Notes: generated by a model from the sequence alone, not told the origin. Positions 1 through 9,671 are shown, numbered from the stretch's first letter. The stretch is 64,000 nucleotides of DNA from CBDFKV01 sp965249035 (GCA_965249035.1 CBDFKV010000007.1:124001-188000), one strand, 5' to 3'. Program-made: numbers and translations.

Positions 1-42
1 CGGTTCGAGAAACAAGCCAAATACTAGCGGAGACTATAGACG

Positions 43-477
43 ATGCGCACCTCAACCCCTTTAAAGATTACTGCTCTTGCTACCGCCATCGCAGTTAGTG
101 GCGGCTGTGTCAGTGCAAAAATGAATCCCGGTGATGAAGCGGCAACTGCAGCAGCGGCTCCTGCGGTCGTTCCTTCGGCACCGCTGACTGCAGACCCATT
201 GGGTGTTACCAGCTATACCGTAGCAAAAGGCGACCATTTATGGGGAATCTCCAGTCAAGATGCCATCTATGGTACACCTTACAACTGGCCTTTGATCTAC
301 AAAGCTAACGCAGGCCAGATTAAAGATGCAGATTTAATTTATCCCGGTCAAGCGCTGGACATCCCACGCGGTATGGGACAAGCTGAAATTGATGCAGCGG
401 TCATGCACGCGAAATCTCGTGGAGCTTGGTCTGTAGGCCCAACCGAAGCTAGTGATACGGTTTACTTGGGCGGATAA
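43..477 (+). CDS. LysM-domain envelope lipoprotein (putative)
   Basis: A 144-residue exported protein. The N-terminus is a short basic and hydrophobic leader ending in VSGGC at residues 18-22, a weak lipobox, so Cys22 is the likely lipidated residue; the -3 position is Ser rather than the usual Leu, so secretion without lipidation is possible. An Ala/Pro-rich linker (about 30-55) is followed by one LysM domain (about 57-110): YTVAKGDHLWGIS, then NWPLIYKAN and YPGQALDIP, the usual LysM start, middle and end. LysM domains bind N-acetylglucosamine-containing glycans, so a peptidoglycan-associated role is inferred. The ATG at 43 has a GCGGAG ribosome-binding site 10-15 nt upstream. A hairpin terminator follows, so this ends its transcription unit. 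The exact biological role is unknown. Confidence 0.8.
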   Translation: MRTSTPLKITALATAIAVSGGCVSAKMNPGDEAATAAAAPAVVPSAPLTADPLGVTSYTVAKGDHLWGISSQDAIYGTPYNWPLIYKANAGQIKDADLIYPGQALDIPRGMGQAEIDAAVMHAKSRGAWSVGPTEASDTVYLGG

Positions 478-533
478 TAGTCGTTCGATTGCTTTTGCTG
501 GATGATGATTCCAGCTGGGGTTTTGCGCAAAAC

Positions 534-569
534 AAAAAGGCGATGCTGTGTTGAGGTGTCGCCTTTTTT
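534..569 (+). terminator. Rho-independent terminator after the LysM gene
   Basis: The stem AAAAAGGCGA pairs with TCGCCTTTTT across a loop of about 15 nt and runs into a T tract. Both flanks are A/T-rich, so it could act in both directions. It lies 57 nt after the LysM stop codon. Confidence 0.8.
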
Positions 570-910
570 ATTGGGTGCTGGGTATAGTGTGGGAAGCATC
601 TAACAGGGCTGATGTAACATAGCCAAATAAGCGGTTACCTAGTCGGGAGCAGCAGGCTGATCATTGATATAAGCGAGTAATAAAATATCATGCCACATTA
701 GTAGTTACTGGTGCGAGCGCTCGGTTTAACGGTATGACTCAGAAAAAGCTGTATCCGATGAACCCGGGCCAATCAATCGAAGGCACGGGCTTGGCCTTCC
801 CTTTACCTGACCAGTGTTAAGCATACCGTCCCGCGACATCGAGGCCCACTAGTCTATCAACGGTAATTGGATGATGCGCTAAGGTTATCGTATGAAGCTA
901 TTAGTGATCT
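570..910. other. Gene-free stretch between LysM gene and TRAP operon
   Basis: About 340 bases with stops in all frames. I see no tRNA, repeat array or convincing coding remnant. It separates two converging transcription units, each closed by its own hairpin. Confidence 0.6.
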
Positions 911-940
911 AAAAAGGGCGACACTATAGGCCGCCCTTGT
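911..940 (-). terminator. Terminator of the TRAP operon
   Basis: AAGGGCG (914-920) pairs with CGCCCTT (932-938). Read on the minus strand the hairpin is followed by a run of T (complement of 911-915). It sits about 35 nt beyond the stop codon of the fused TRAP permease. Confidence 0.75.
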
Positions 941-971
941 GAGTGGATTACTTAGCCGTGGCTCCTATTAC

Positions 972-2714
972 TTAGGCTGCGGCATTGTCCTTTTTGAAAT
1001 AATTCATCCAAATGCCGCTAAGTATCCACGTATAGGCGTAGGTCCCGATGATTATCATAGCGAAAGTGGTCGCGATATCAGTGGCGGAGCCATTGAGAGA
1101 AAACCCCGGCACATAACCGAATAAGAACGGTGCTAAATATAGGAATTTAGCCATTTTGAATGCTACCCAGGCTGTTTTCCACATATTGGCTTTGGCGATT
1201 GTCGCACCCGCAAATGCGGCGATGCAAACCGGTGGCGTGATGTTGGAATCTTGTGACAACCAATAAACGATCATGTGCGCAGCGATCATATTGACGCCCA
1301 GGTGGGTCAACGCTGGAACAGCCACGACGGCAGTAATTAAATAGGCGGCAGTAACCGGTACACCCATGCCTAATACCAGTGAGGCCAGCGCGATAAACAA
1401 AATGGTCAGCCATAGCTTACCATTCGCTGCTTCGATCACGATGTCGGCAAAAGTTAGAATCAAACCGCTGTATGTCAGTACGCCAATGATGATGCCGATC
1501 ACACCCAGCGTAGCACCAATTTGTAAGCTGCTGAGTGTGCCTTTGCGGGCAGAATCAACTAAACCAGTAACACCGATCCGCGTATCCTTTTTTACCCAAC
1601 TCACAGCGATACAAGCAACGATACCGAGAACGGCCGAATAGCCTGGGGAATAGCCCGACAACATAAAAATTGTGATGATCACCAAGGGCATGACGTAATA
1701 CCACTCGGATTTCAAAATATCCATCGCTTTTCTTTCCGACCGCTTACCAACGATATTGTTCTTTTTAGCGTAGAAATGCACCATCATGAATACGCTAAAG
1801 AAGTACATCAATGCTGGGAAAATCGCCACCAGCATGATTTGGGAATAGGGCACGCCTGTTAACTCCGCCATGATAAAGCCGCCTGCACCCATGATCGGTG
1901 GCATGAACATGCCACCAATCGACGCCGCTGGCTCGATGCCACCAGCAACGTGTTTTTCGAACCCTGCTTTTTTCATCATCGGGATCGTGAATGCGCCGGT
2001 GGAAACAGTATTGGCTATCGCGCTACCGGAAATTGAGCCGAATAAACCGCTAGCAATTACCGAGACCTTTCCCGGCCCTCCGACTTTATGGCCGACGGCG
2101 GCTAGCGGGTAATCGATGAAAAAGCTTTGTGCACCACTGCGCTCTAAAAAGGCGCCGAAGATGACGAATAGAACGATATAAGTGGCCAAGACATTGGCCA
2201 TGATCCCAAATACGCCATCACTTTTATAAAAGATACTGGTACACAGCCCAGCAAAGCTGTCGCCAGCGTGTTGTAGATCTTCGGGGATCCAAGTGGAGTC
2301 ACCAAATACGCCGTACAGCAACATCACAGTGCCGATAATGACAAAAACCGTGCCGACGACACGTCTAGCGACTTCGATGCCGAGCAGTACGGCAGCCATT
2401 GCCACCCATTGATCTAATTGCGTTTCCGCGCCAGATCGATAATTGATCGCCTCGAAATTCATAATCCAATAGCCGACTGTTACGATCGAAACCAGGATCA
2501 GAAAATAGTCCAGTACGCGCATCGCGGGCGTTTGTGAGCGACAAATCAAAAAAACCAAGGAATAGGTGATGATGACGTAAACACCACGGTGATATTGCGT
2601 GGCCGCCGGTTGAATCACGGCTGCATAGATGTAAAAGGAAACCAGCCCGATGGCTAGAACATCAAAGATGCGTTGCTCGATCGGGGTGAGTTTCTTATAA
2701 AGTTTTAGATTCAT
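972..2714 (-). CDS. TRAP transporter fused permease, TAXI-type (DctQM fusion)
   Basis: A 580-residue inner-membrane permease in which the small (DctQ-like) and large (DctM-like) TRAP subunits are fused, the arrangement usual for TAXI-type TRAP systems. The first ~130 residues contain about four hydrophobic segments; the rest is the 12-helix transport domain. Recognisable are the segments GPGKVSVIASGLFGSISGSA (about 205-225) and PPIMGAGGFIMAE, typical of the large-subunit core, and SNITPPVCIAAFAGA near the C-terminus. TRAP transporters use an ion gradient (usually Na+) and a periplasmic receptor to import organic acids or related solutes. The receptor gene lies 183 nt upstream on the same strand, separated by a perfect 12-bp hairpin. 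Substrate cannot be told from sequence. A regulator pair further upstream is probably dedicated to this transporter. Confidence 0.93.
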   Translation of the reverse strand: MNLKLYKKLTPIEQRIFDVLAIGLVSFYIYAAVIQPAATQYHRGVYVIITYSLVFLICRSQTPAMRVLDYFLILVSIVTVGYWIMNFEAINYRSGAETQLDQWVAMAAVLLGIEVARRVVGTVFVIIGTVMLLYGVFGDSTWIPEDLQHAGDSFAGLCTSIFYKSDGVFGIMANVLATYIVLFVIFGAFLERSGAQSFFIDYPLAAVGHKVGGPGKVSVIASGLFGSISGSAIANTVSTGAFTIPMMKKAGFEKHVAGGIEPAASIGGMFMPPIMGAGGFIMAELTGVPYSQIMLVAIFPALMYFFSVFMMVHFYAKKNNIVGKRSERKAMDILKSEWYYVMPLVIITIFMLSGYSPGYSAVLGIVACIAVSWVKKDTRIGVTGLVDSARKGTLSSLQIGATLGVIGIIIGVLTYSGLILTFADIVIEAANGKLWLTILFIALASLVLGMGVPVTAAYLITAVVAVPALTHLGVNMIAAHMIVYWLSQDSNITPPVCIAAFAGATIAKANMWKTAWVAFKMAKFLYLAPFLFGYVPGFSLNGSATDIATTFAMIIIGTYAYTWILSGIWMNYFKKDNAAA

Positions 2715-2854
2715 GGCACGATCTCCTCAGGATTAAGTCGAATATATGGGATATTCGCTGCTACTGGTACTGATTGTTTTTGATCAACCTACTCATAATG
2801 ATTATTAGAATCGTATAGGCTGATGAAAAACACCCGTGGCTTGGGGCAGGAAAC

Positions 2855-2883
2855 AAATCGGCCAGCTAAGTGCTGGCCGATTT
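2855..2883 (-). terminator. Intercistronic hairpin between TRAP receptor and permease
   Basis: A perfect 12-bp inverted repeat: AAATCGGCCAGC (2855-2866), 5-nt loop, GCTGGCCGATTT (2872-2883). It starts 14 nt after the receptor stop codon and about 140 nt before the permease start. On the minus strand it is followed by GTTTCCTG, only a weak T tract, so it more likely gives partial termination or protects the receptor mRNA 3' end than stops transcription fully. That would make more receptor than permease, as expected for binding-protein systems. Confidence 0.7.
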
Positions 2884-2897
2884 GATTTTAAGCAGGC

Positions 2898-3869
2898 TTA
2901 TAGTACGCCTTTTTCTTTCCAGAACTTTTCAGCTCCTGGGTGCATCGGAGTAACGACGCCGTTGACGCCGGTTTCGATCGCCATTTCTTTGAAGGTTTTC
3001 TTTTGCTCTTTCATGTGGGCTAAGCCTTCATCCGTATAGATGGCGGTCAGCATGTCGTAGACCGCGTCATCAGAAACGCCAGAGTGGGCAACCCACAAGG
3101 CTGAGTCTTGAAATGAAGGCGTTTCAACATCAACACCTTTGTAAGTACCAGCGGGGACCGCTAGCTTTGAAAAATACGGATAATCATCATAAAACCCGCT
3201 TTCAGTGGCGTCTTTACCCAAGTCAATCAAGTCGATGTCGTTGGTTTGTGCTGCCATGATTACTGCGCCACTTGGGAAAGCGGTGAACAACCAGAATGCA
3301 TCTAACTGGTTATTACCAAACGCTTGTGCAGCATCGTTATAACCCATCGCATTGCGTTCAACCGTGTCCCACACACCCATGTGGGTGAAGAATAGCTCGC
3401 AGTTGGCGAATGCACCAGAACCGGCGTTACCGACACCGACCTTTTTACCGGCTAAGTCTTTAACGCTCTTGATTCCGGAGTCTTTCTTGACTACTAGCTG
3501 TGCTGGGGCACCGTACAGATACGACACCGCCAATACGTCTTCGTATTTATTCTCATCATTTTTCATCTTGCCTTCACGGCCAAGATAGACATGGCCCGAA
3601 TAAACGACACCAAAATCTGCTTTACCGGAGTTAACCTTACGCAAATTTTCAACAGAGCCCGCTGACGATTGTGCGCGAACCTTATATTTCTCAGATGCTT
3701 TGATGGGGTCGTAAACTTGAACCGCGTTGGCAACCACCTGAAAGGTGCCACCGGCAGGGCCACCGCTAAAGACCAAATTTTCTTTGGCGCTGACGGTGTT
3801 GGCCGTTAATGCGAGTGTTGCAAAAGCGATGCCGGTTGCTAGTTGGGTTGATTGTTTCAATAAATTCAT
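2898..3869 (-). CDS. TAXI family TRAP transporter periplasmic solute receptor
   Basis: Periplasmic receptor that captures the substrate and delivers it to the fused permease. The best start is the ATG at 3869 (323 residues): it gives a clean signal peptide (MNLLKQ, hydrophobic core, VSA cleavage after Ala28) and has AAGG about 10 nt upstream. An open frame continues to 3992 but adds 41 residues that do not look like a leader. The mature protein begins KENLVFSGGPAGGTFQVVA, the GGxGGxxY/F-like opening of the TAXI (TRAP-associated extracytoplasmic immunogenic) receptor family; the central GKKVGVGNAGSG is also typical. Glutamate and related carboxylates are known substrates in the family, but the ligand here is not identifiable. 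Confidence 0.92.
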   Translation of the reverse strand: MNLLKQSTQLATGIAFATLALTANTVSAKENLVFSGGPAGGTFQVVANAVQVYDPIKASEKYKVRAQSSAGSVENLRKVNSGKADFGVVYSGHVYLGREGKMKNDENKYEDVLAVSYLYGAPAQLVVKKDSGIKSVKDLAGKKVGVGNAGSGAFANCELFFTHMGVWDTVERNAMGYNDAAQAFGNNQLDAFWLFTAFPSGAVIMAAQTNDIDLIDLGKDATESGFYDDYPYFSKLAVPAGTYKGVDVETPSFQDSALWVAHSGVSDDAVYDMLTAIYTDEGLAHMKEQKKTFKEMAIETGVNGVVTPMHPGAEKFWKEKGVL

Positions 3870-4156
3870 ATTTTTAGATACCTTGGTTATACGTGATTCA
3901 AACGGGTCAAACGAGCAAGCACCAAGCTGATGCAGTGCTCGTACTGCCTTCTCGTGATTGATCAAAACATAGGTTTGACCAATGATAAGCAAACTGAAGT
4001 GAGCTCTCGCTTATTTATAGCAATAATTGTGCTGTGGGGCAAAGACGGGCAAGCAATTGATTGGCAAGCATAAACCCTAAGTTCTCTTTGGTGGAATGGG
4101 GTGGATGTGCGTAAAATCGGACATTTGACCCTGTGAAATACCTTTCTTGCTGCCGC

Positions 4157-4792
4157 TTAGCGATATCTCTTTTGGTCGATCTGGTGGCGGGCGAATTTAT
4201 CGTAAAGCGTTTTTCGCGGTATGTTGAGGTCAAGGTAAGTCTGTTTGACGTTACCTCTATTTCTGGACAAGGTCTGCTCAATCAAGTGCTTTTCGAAGCG
4301 TTGTATGCGCTCCGGCAAGGATATTTTTGGTCCGGTAGGATCATTTTCCTTTAACAAAAAAGAGTCTTCCACATCATCTGCTGCTCCTGTATCTAGCTGA
4401 GAGCGGAGTTGTCGGTTTTCTAGGACGAGTTTTCGTTTTTCAGAGGCACGGTACAAAATATCAACCAGTCGTTCGCCGCGAAACGGTTTTTCTAAAAAAT
4501 CGTAAGCCCCCAATTGCATCGATTTAACGGCGGTCGAAATATCGCCGTGCCCCGTCATCATAATAACGGGAATGTCACTATCGATGCGAATGACTTCCTC
4601 AAGCAAGGCGATGCCATCCATGCCCTGCATTTTTATATCGCTAAGGATGACGCCAGAAAAGCTGTTATCGATTGTGCCAAGCGCAGAAGGGGCAGCGGAA
4701 AAGGCTGAAACCTTGAATCCAGCAAGGCCAATGGTTTGTTTTAAAGAGGCAAGTAGGTCGGCATTGTCATCGACCAGTATGACTTCAAACAT
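4157..4792 (-). CDS. Response regulator with REC and Fis-type HTH, no AAA+ domain
   Basis: A 211-residue response regulator. Residues 1-120 are a receiver domain: acidic pocket Asp8/Asp9, phospho-acceptor Asp52 (ILSDIKM), conserved Thr in MMTGHGD and Lys in EKPF. A charged linker (about 125-165) leads to a Fis-type helix-turn-helix (GNVKQTYLDLNIPRKTLY). Receiver and HTH resemble DctD of the C4-dicarboxylate system, but the ~240-residue sigma-54-activating AAA+ module is absent, so this protein cannot drive sigma-54 promoters and probably acts as a simple sigma-70-type activator or repressor, as RegA/ActR do. Its start overlaps the end of the sensor kinase gene by 8 nt, so the two are co-translated partners. 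The target is inferred to be the adjacent TRAP operon. Confidence 0.9.
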   Translation of the reverse strand: MFEVILVDDNADLLASLKQTIGLAGFKVSAFSAAPSALGTIDNSFSGVILSDIKMQGMDGIALLEEVIRIDSDIPVIMMTGHGDISTAVKSMQLGAYDFLEKPFRGERLVDILYRASEKRKLVLENRQLRSQLDTGAADDVEDSFLLKENDPTGPKISLPERIQRFEKHLIEQTLSRNRGNVKQTYLDLNIPRKTLYDKFARHQIDQKRYR

Positions 4793-6617
4793 GGGCTGAC
4801 TTTAAGCGCATGGAGAAACAGGCACCCCCGAGCTCGGAATTTTCGACCGATAAGGCACCCCCAAAGCGCTGCACAATGCTATATGAGATCGACAAGCCTA
4901 AGCCCAGGCCCATGCCCACAGGTTTGGTGGTATAAAACGATTCAAAGATGTGTTCCATTGCATCAGCGTCTATCCCAGTGCCTGAGTCATGCACTTCAAT
5001 GTTGACTTCGCCTTCAAAGTCATGTTGCTGTAACCGTAGTATTTTAGAATCAGTCTGCATCATGGCATCAAGCGCGTTGGTCAATAGGTTAACAAAGACT
5101 TGTTCTAAGCGCACTGAGTTAGCGCGGACCATGATCTCATTGGCAACACTATTTTCAACCGTTACGTCAAGAGACTGAATCCGAGGTTGCAGTAAAGCCA
5201 GTGCATTGCGGGCCGCATCACCGAGATTAACTGTTTCAAGTGCGTCATCGGTCTTTCGGGAATAGTGTTTCAAGTGAGTGGTGATTTCGGCCATTCGCTC
5301 CGTAAGTTTGCTGATTTCACGCAAATTACTCTCAACGTCATCCTTTTGGTGTTGCTCGGAAAAGTGCAACGCGTTATCTGCATAGTGGCTGATCGCAGCG
5401 AGTGGCTGATTGAGTTCGTGTGAAATACCGGATGACAAGTTCCCAAGGGTTGCCAGCCTGGCAGCGTGAATCAGTTCATTCTGGGTTCGGCGCAGCATAT
5501 CCTCTGCCTGTCGCCGCTCACTAATTTCATTTTTGAGTTCACTATTAGTCTGCCGGAGCGCTTCGGTGCGCTTATTGACCCGATGCTCGAGTTTGTCCCG
5601 CGCTTCTATTAGTGCGGCTTCGGTCTTATGGCGAAACGCAAATTGCTCGGTCAGATTAATACGTCGCCACCAGACGCCCATGGCTAACAGCCACAGCAGT
5701 AGGCCAAATAGGGTTGCTACGGCGGTTTGAATGAGTGCTTGTTGTTTGATAGCAGCGGTATCAGCCAAGCCGTAAAGAGTCCAGCCTAAACTAGGAAGAT
5801 TCTGCTCAACGACCGCATATTCATCGGTATTGCTACCCGATTTGATAGTTAATAGGCTGTGATCGGCAAAAGTTGCGTCACCTCCGATGTCTAGTGGCTT
5901 AAGCGCGTCGACTGGATATTGTTGGTTTTTCTGTATATCCCGTATTTCGCCTTGGTCTATTGAACGTAAAGTGGAAAATAGCCAATTGGGTTCATTGCTA
6001 GAAAAAACCACGCCATTGTTATCGGCGACCAATAGCTTTAGGGGGTGCTCGCGCCAATTGGCTTCGATCTTGTCCATTGCTACTTTGACAACCGCGACAC
6101 CGATGGGCTTATTGTCACTGGGACCCACTGGTGCTGAAAAGTAGTAGCCGCGCTTGCCGGAATCTACGCCCAGTGCAAAATAGCGTGCGGGTTGGCCGGC
6201 GATCGCCTGTTGGAAATAGGGCCGAAACGAGTAGTTGCTACCAATAAAGGTGAGTGTTTGATCCCAATTGCTCGCAGCGATAGCGAGGCCTTCAGCATTA
6301 ATTAAGTAGAGGTCTTCCGTCTCCGCCACTGAATTGACATACTGCAAATGTTGATTGAGGGTATGGTGATCTAGGGTGCTTGGGTCCAGGAGTGCGTCTT
6401 GAACCTGCCCGGTTTTCGCCATTACCAAGGGTAAATAGGAAAACTTTTCGACATCATCGCGTAGCTCTTTAGCCACCAAATTGAGTTCCATGCGAGTTTG
6501 CACATAAAGTTGCGACGATAATCGGTGCTGACTTAATAAGTTGGCCAATAGTGCGAGCAGAGGCACCAGAACGGCGAGTCCTAGCCAGCTGAATTTTTTC
6601 AGGTGTGAAGCGGCCAT
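4785..6617 (-). CDS. DctB-like membrane sensor histidine kinase
   Basis: A 610-residue membrane kinase. TM1 lies at about 11-28 and TM2 at about 298-320; between them is a large periplasmic dCache-like sensor domain (contains YLINAEGLAIAASNWD and YYFSAPVG). After TM2 comes a coiled coil (about 335-385), then the H box GISHELNQPLAAISHYADNA, N box VNLLTNALDAM, G1 DSGTGID, F box FYTTKP and G2 GLGLGLS, so all catalytic motifs are present. The layout matches DctB, which senses C4-dicarboxylates. It overlaps its response regulator by 8 nt and sits upstream of the TAXI-TRAP genes, so it probably senses that system's substrate or the liganded receptor. Confidence 0.93.
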   Translation of the reverse strand: MAASHLKKFSWLGLAVLVPLLALLANLLSQHRLSSQLYVQTRMELNLVAKELRDDVEKFSYLPLVMAKTGQVQDALLDPSTLDHHTLNQHLQYVNSVAETEDLYLINAEGLAIAASNWDQTLTFIGSNYSFRPYFQQAIAGQPARYFALGVDSGKRGYYFSAPVGPSDNKPIGVAVVKVAMDKIEANWREHPLKLLVADNNGVVFSSNEPNWLFSTLRSIDQGEIRDIQKNQQYPVDALKPLDIGGDATFADHSLLTIKSGSNTDEYAVVEQNLPSLGWTLYGLADTAAIKQQALIQTAVATLFGLLLWLLAMGVWWRRINLTEQFAFRHKTEAALIEARDKLEHRVNKRTEALRQTNSELKNEISERRQAEDMLRRTQNELIHAARLATLGNLSSGISHELNQPLAAISHYADNALHFSEQHQKDDVESNLREISKLTERMAEITTHLKHYSRKTDDALETVNLGDAARNALALLQPRIQSLDVTVENSVANEIMVRANSVRLEQVFVNLLTNALDAMMQTDSKILRLQQHDFEGEVNIEVHDSGTGIDADAMEHIFESFYTTKPVGMGLGLGLSISYSIVQRFGGALSVENSELGGACFSMRLKSAHV

Positions 6618-6677
6618 AGGCTGTTAATTATAGCGCTCGCTTTCGCGTGCTTGACGACGTAAATCTCCAGATGAGTT

Positions 6678-9551
6678 CTATAGACCCGCAATTTTGCCCA
6701 GCTGGTCGCTTAAGTTTCGCAGTGCATCTTCATTGTTATTGAGTTTGATTCGTTCCTTTTCGACCACGGCAGGTGGTGCTTTGTCGACGAAATTAGCATT
6801 GGACAGCTTACCTGTCAGCCTGTTCTGCTCAGCTTGGAGCTTTTCCATTTCTTTATTAATTCGAGTAATCTCAGCTTCTTTATCGATCAAACCTTCCAAT
6901 GGAATCAAAATCTTAGCATTACCTATTAAAGTAACGGCTGATTCAGGAGCAGTGGTCTCGTCGTCGATAACTTCAATACTTTCAATGCGACCTACAAACT
7001 GAATGGTGGTCTGATTAGCTGCGAGATAATTGCGGTCCATAGAAGAGCCATTGGCCAGCAAAATTGACAAGGGTTTGCCGGGTGCAATATCCATTTCACC
7101 TCGAATTTGGCGTACGCCCAAGATGAATTGCTTGACCCATTCGATTTCTGCTTCAGCATCTGGGTCTATTTTGTTATTTTCAGCAACCGGAAAAGGTTGA
7201 GTCATGATGGTATCACCCGATTTGCCTGCCAGCGTAGCGATTTTCTGCCAGACCTCCTCAGTAATAAAAGGCATGATCGGATGCATCAAGCGTAGTGCGG
7301 CCTCTAAAACACGCACCAGCGTCCGGCGGGTGCCGATCCGTTCGGCTGCAGTTGCGCCGTCGCTATTAAGTACTGGTTTGGATAACTCCAAATACCAATC
7401 GCAATATTCATTCCAGACAAATTCATAGATGGCGCTGGCGGCTCGATCAAGGCGATACGATTGCATGGCGCGCGCCACTTCCGTTTCTGCGTGTTGCAAA
7501 CGAGAGATTATCCAGCGGTCAGCAATGGATAACTCAACAGCTTCACCATTTTGGCCACAAGCCTCGCCTTCGGTGTTCATCAGTACAAAGCGGGCAGCGT
7601 TCCATATTTTATTGCAAAAGTTACGATAGCCTTCAATGCGCTTGACCGAAAAATTAATATCTCGCCCCGTAGTTGCCAACGCAGCGAAGGTAAAGCGCAT
7701 CGGGTCGCAGCCATAGGGCGCGATACCTTCTGGGAATTCGTCTTTGGTTTGTTGGATGATTGTGTCGCGTAAATGCGGCTGCATCATGCCTTTGGTGCGT
7801 TTATCGAGCAGATCTTCCAGTGAGATTCCGTCAATCAAGTCGATTGGGTCTAGCACGTTGCCCTTGGATTTTGACATTTTTTGGCCATGTGCGTCGCGCA
7901 CCAAACCATGGATATAGACTTCCCGGAACGGGATTTCCTGCATAAAAACCACACCGGCCATGATCATCCGTGCCACCCAAAAGAAGATGATATCAAATCC
8001 TGTCACCAACACGCTGGTGGGGTAAAATGTCGCCAATCGATCAGTTTGTTCTGGCCAGCCGAGGGTTGAAAACGGCCATAAGGCCGAACTAAACCAGGTA
8101 TCTAAGACATCGTCATCTTGACGCAAAACGACGTCGTCACCTAGATTGTTTTGCTGGCGTGCTTCTGCCTCTGAGTGCGCAACGTAGTAATTGTCGTCGT
8201 CATCATACCAAGCGGGGATGCGGTGTCCCCACCAGATTTGGCGAGAGATGCACCAATCTTCAATATTTTCCAGCCACTGGAAATAAGTCTTTTCCCAGTT
8301 CTGTGGCACGAATTCAATCTTACCGGATTTAACCACGTTGATGGAGGGATCAGTAATCACGGCTTTGCCGCCGGGGCGCCCATCTTCCTGGACGTCGCGG
8401 GTTAAATCGACATACCACTGATCAGTAAGGTAGGGCTCGACTACGGAGCCGCTGCGGTCACCCCGCGGCACCATCAAGGTATGCTCATTAACAGCATCCA
8501 GCAAATCTAGCGCTTCGAGGTCTTTAACCACTTGCTTTCGGCAATCATAGCGATCCATGCCAACGTATTGCTGGGGAATTAACCCATCGTCTTCAGCGTC
8601 GTTTTCGCGAATAGCCGCATCAACCGTGAACACATTCATCAAGCCACCATTGGCTTGCGCTTGCATAACATCGGTGTTTTGATGGCGCTTCCAGACTTGA
8701 TAGTCGTTAAAGTCATGCGCAGGGGTGATTTTTACGCAACCGGTACCGAGCTCAGGGTCGGCATGCTCATCCGCAATGATGGGGATGACGCGCCCGGTTA
8801 GCGGCAGTTCAACCTGTTTACCAACCAGGTGCTGATAGCGTTCATCATCCGGATGAACCGCGACCGCAGCATCGCCGAGCATGGTTTCGGGGCGGGTAGT
8901 AGCCACTACTAGATAGTCATTTTTGCCGCCGCCAACCAATGGATAGCGCAGATGCCACATATGGCCCTTTTCTTCTTCGTTTAAAACCTCCAAGTCAGAT
9001 AGCGCCGTGTGCAAGACTGGGTCCCAGTTAACTAGGCGCTTACCACGATAAATAATACCTTGTTGATACAGCTTAACGAAGACTTCGCTAACCGCGTCTG
9101 ATAAGCCCTCATCCATGGTAAATCGTTCGTTTTTCCAATCCACCGAGGCACCGATGCGACGTAGCTGGCGCGTGATGTGACCACCGGACTCAGCCTTCCA
9201 GTCCCAGATGCGGTCAATGAATTTATCGCGGCCATAATCATGGCGGGTTTGACCTTCCTGATTGATCAAACGCTCAACCACCATCTGGGTCGCAATTCCA
9301 GCGTGGTCGGTGCCGGGTTGCCACAAAGTGTTATAACCTAGCATGCGGTGATATCGAACCAGCGCGTCCTGAATCGTGTCCTGAAAGGCGTGCCCCATGT
9401 GTAAGCTGCCGGTGACATTGGGCGGCGGAATCATGATGCAATAAGGCTCACCTTCACCGGAAGGTGAGAAATGACCATTATCCTCCCAATATTGGTACCA
9501 TTTCTGTTCGATTTCTGCGGGAGGGAACGATTTAGCTAGCGTCATGGACAA
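6678..9551 (-). CDS. valS: Valyl-tRNA synthetase
   Basis: Class I aminoacyl-tRNA synthetase (957 residues, normal length) that charges tRNA-Val and edits mischarged threonine. The HIGH-type motif is in PPPNVTGSLHMGHAFQD near the N-terminus, and the KMSKS motif is in GQKMSKSKGNVLDP. The CP1 editing insertion lies between them (contains ATTRPETMLGD). The last ~65 residues form the lysine/glutamate-rich coiled coil typical of ValRS. The gene follows holC and pepA on the same strand, the gammaproteobacterial pepA-holC-valS order. Confidence 0.99.
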   Translation of the reverse strand: MSMTLAKSFPPAEIEQKWYQYWEDNGHFSPSGEGEPYCIMIPPPNVTGSLHMGHAFQDTIQDALVRYHRMLGYNTLWQPGTDHAGIATQMVVERLINQEGQTRHDYGRDKFIDRIWDWKAESGGHITRQLRRIGASVDWKNERFTMDEGLSDAVSEVFVKLYQQGIIYRGKRLVNWDPVLHTALSDLEVLNEEEKGHMWHLRYPLVGGGKNDYLVVATTRPETMLGDAAVAVHPDDERYQHLVGKQVELPLTGRVIPIIADEHADPELGTGCVKITPAHDFNDYQVWKRHQNTDVMQAQANGGLMNVFTVDAAIRENDAEDDGLIPQQYVGMDRYDCRKQVVKDLEALDLLDAVNEHTLMVPRGDRSGSVVEPYLTDQWYVDLTRDVQEDGRPGGKAVITDPSINVVKSGKIEFVPQNWEKTYFQWLENIEDWCISRQIWWGHRIPAWYDDDDNYYVAHSEAEARQQNNLGDDVVLRQDDDVLDTWFSSALWPFSTLGWPEQTDRLATFYPTSVLVTGFDIIFFWVARMIMAGVVFMQEIPFREVYIHGLVRDAHGQKMSKSKGNVLDPIDLIDGISLEDLLDKRTKGMMQPHLRDTIIQQTKDEFPEGIAPYGCDPMRFTFAALATTGRDINFSVKRIEGYRNFCNKIWNAARFVLMNTEGEACGQNGEAVELSIADRWIISRLQHAETEVARAMQSYRLDRAASAIYEFVWNEYCDWYLELSKPVLNSDGATAAERIGTRRTLVRVLEAALRLMHPIMPFITEEVWQKIATLAGKSGDTIMTQPFPVAENNKIDPDAEAEIEWVKQFILGVRQIRGEMDIAPGKPLSILLANGSSMDRNYLAANQTTIQFVGRIESIEVIDDETTAPESAVTLIGNAKILIPLEGLIDKEAEITRINKEMEKLQAEQNRLTGKLSNANFVDKAPPAVVEKERIKLNNNEDALRNLSDQLGKIAGL

Positions 9552-9671
9552 GCGTCAGGCGATGATGAAAAGAGGCGAAGTGTAAACCGAGCGGCGTTAA
9601 ATTTCAGCCAGTTAAGCTCGACAATTGCGCTTAAGTGATAATAGAACCGTCAAAGGTAGGCTGATGATTCA

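Noticed and set aside
972..1413. Open frames of 60-90 residues opposite or across the TRAP permease
   Set aside because: They are shadows of the permease frame without ribosome-binding sites; the same holds for other short frames lying over long conserved genes.
3993..4156. Possible sigma-54 promoter upstream of the TRAP receptor
   Set aside because: GGC/GCA-type pieces occur (GGGCAAGCAATTG, TTGGCAAGCA) but none has the right spacing and order of -24/-12 on the minus strand, and the regulator lacks AAA+.
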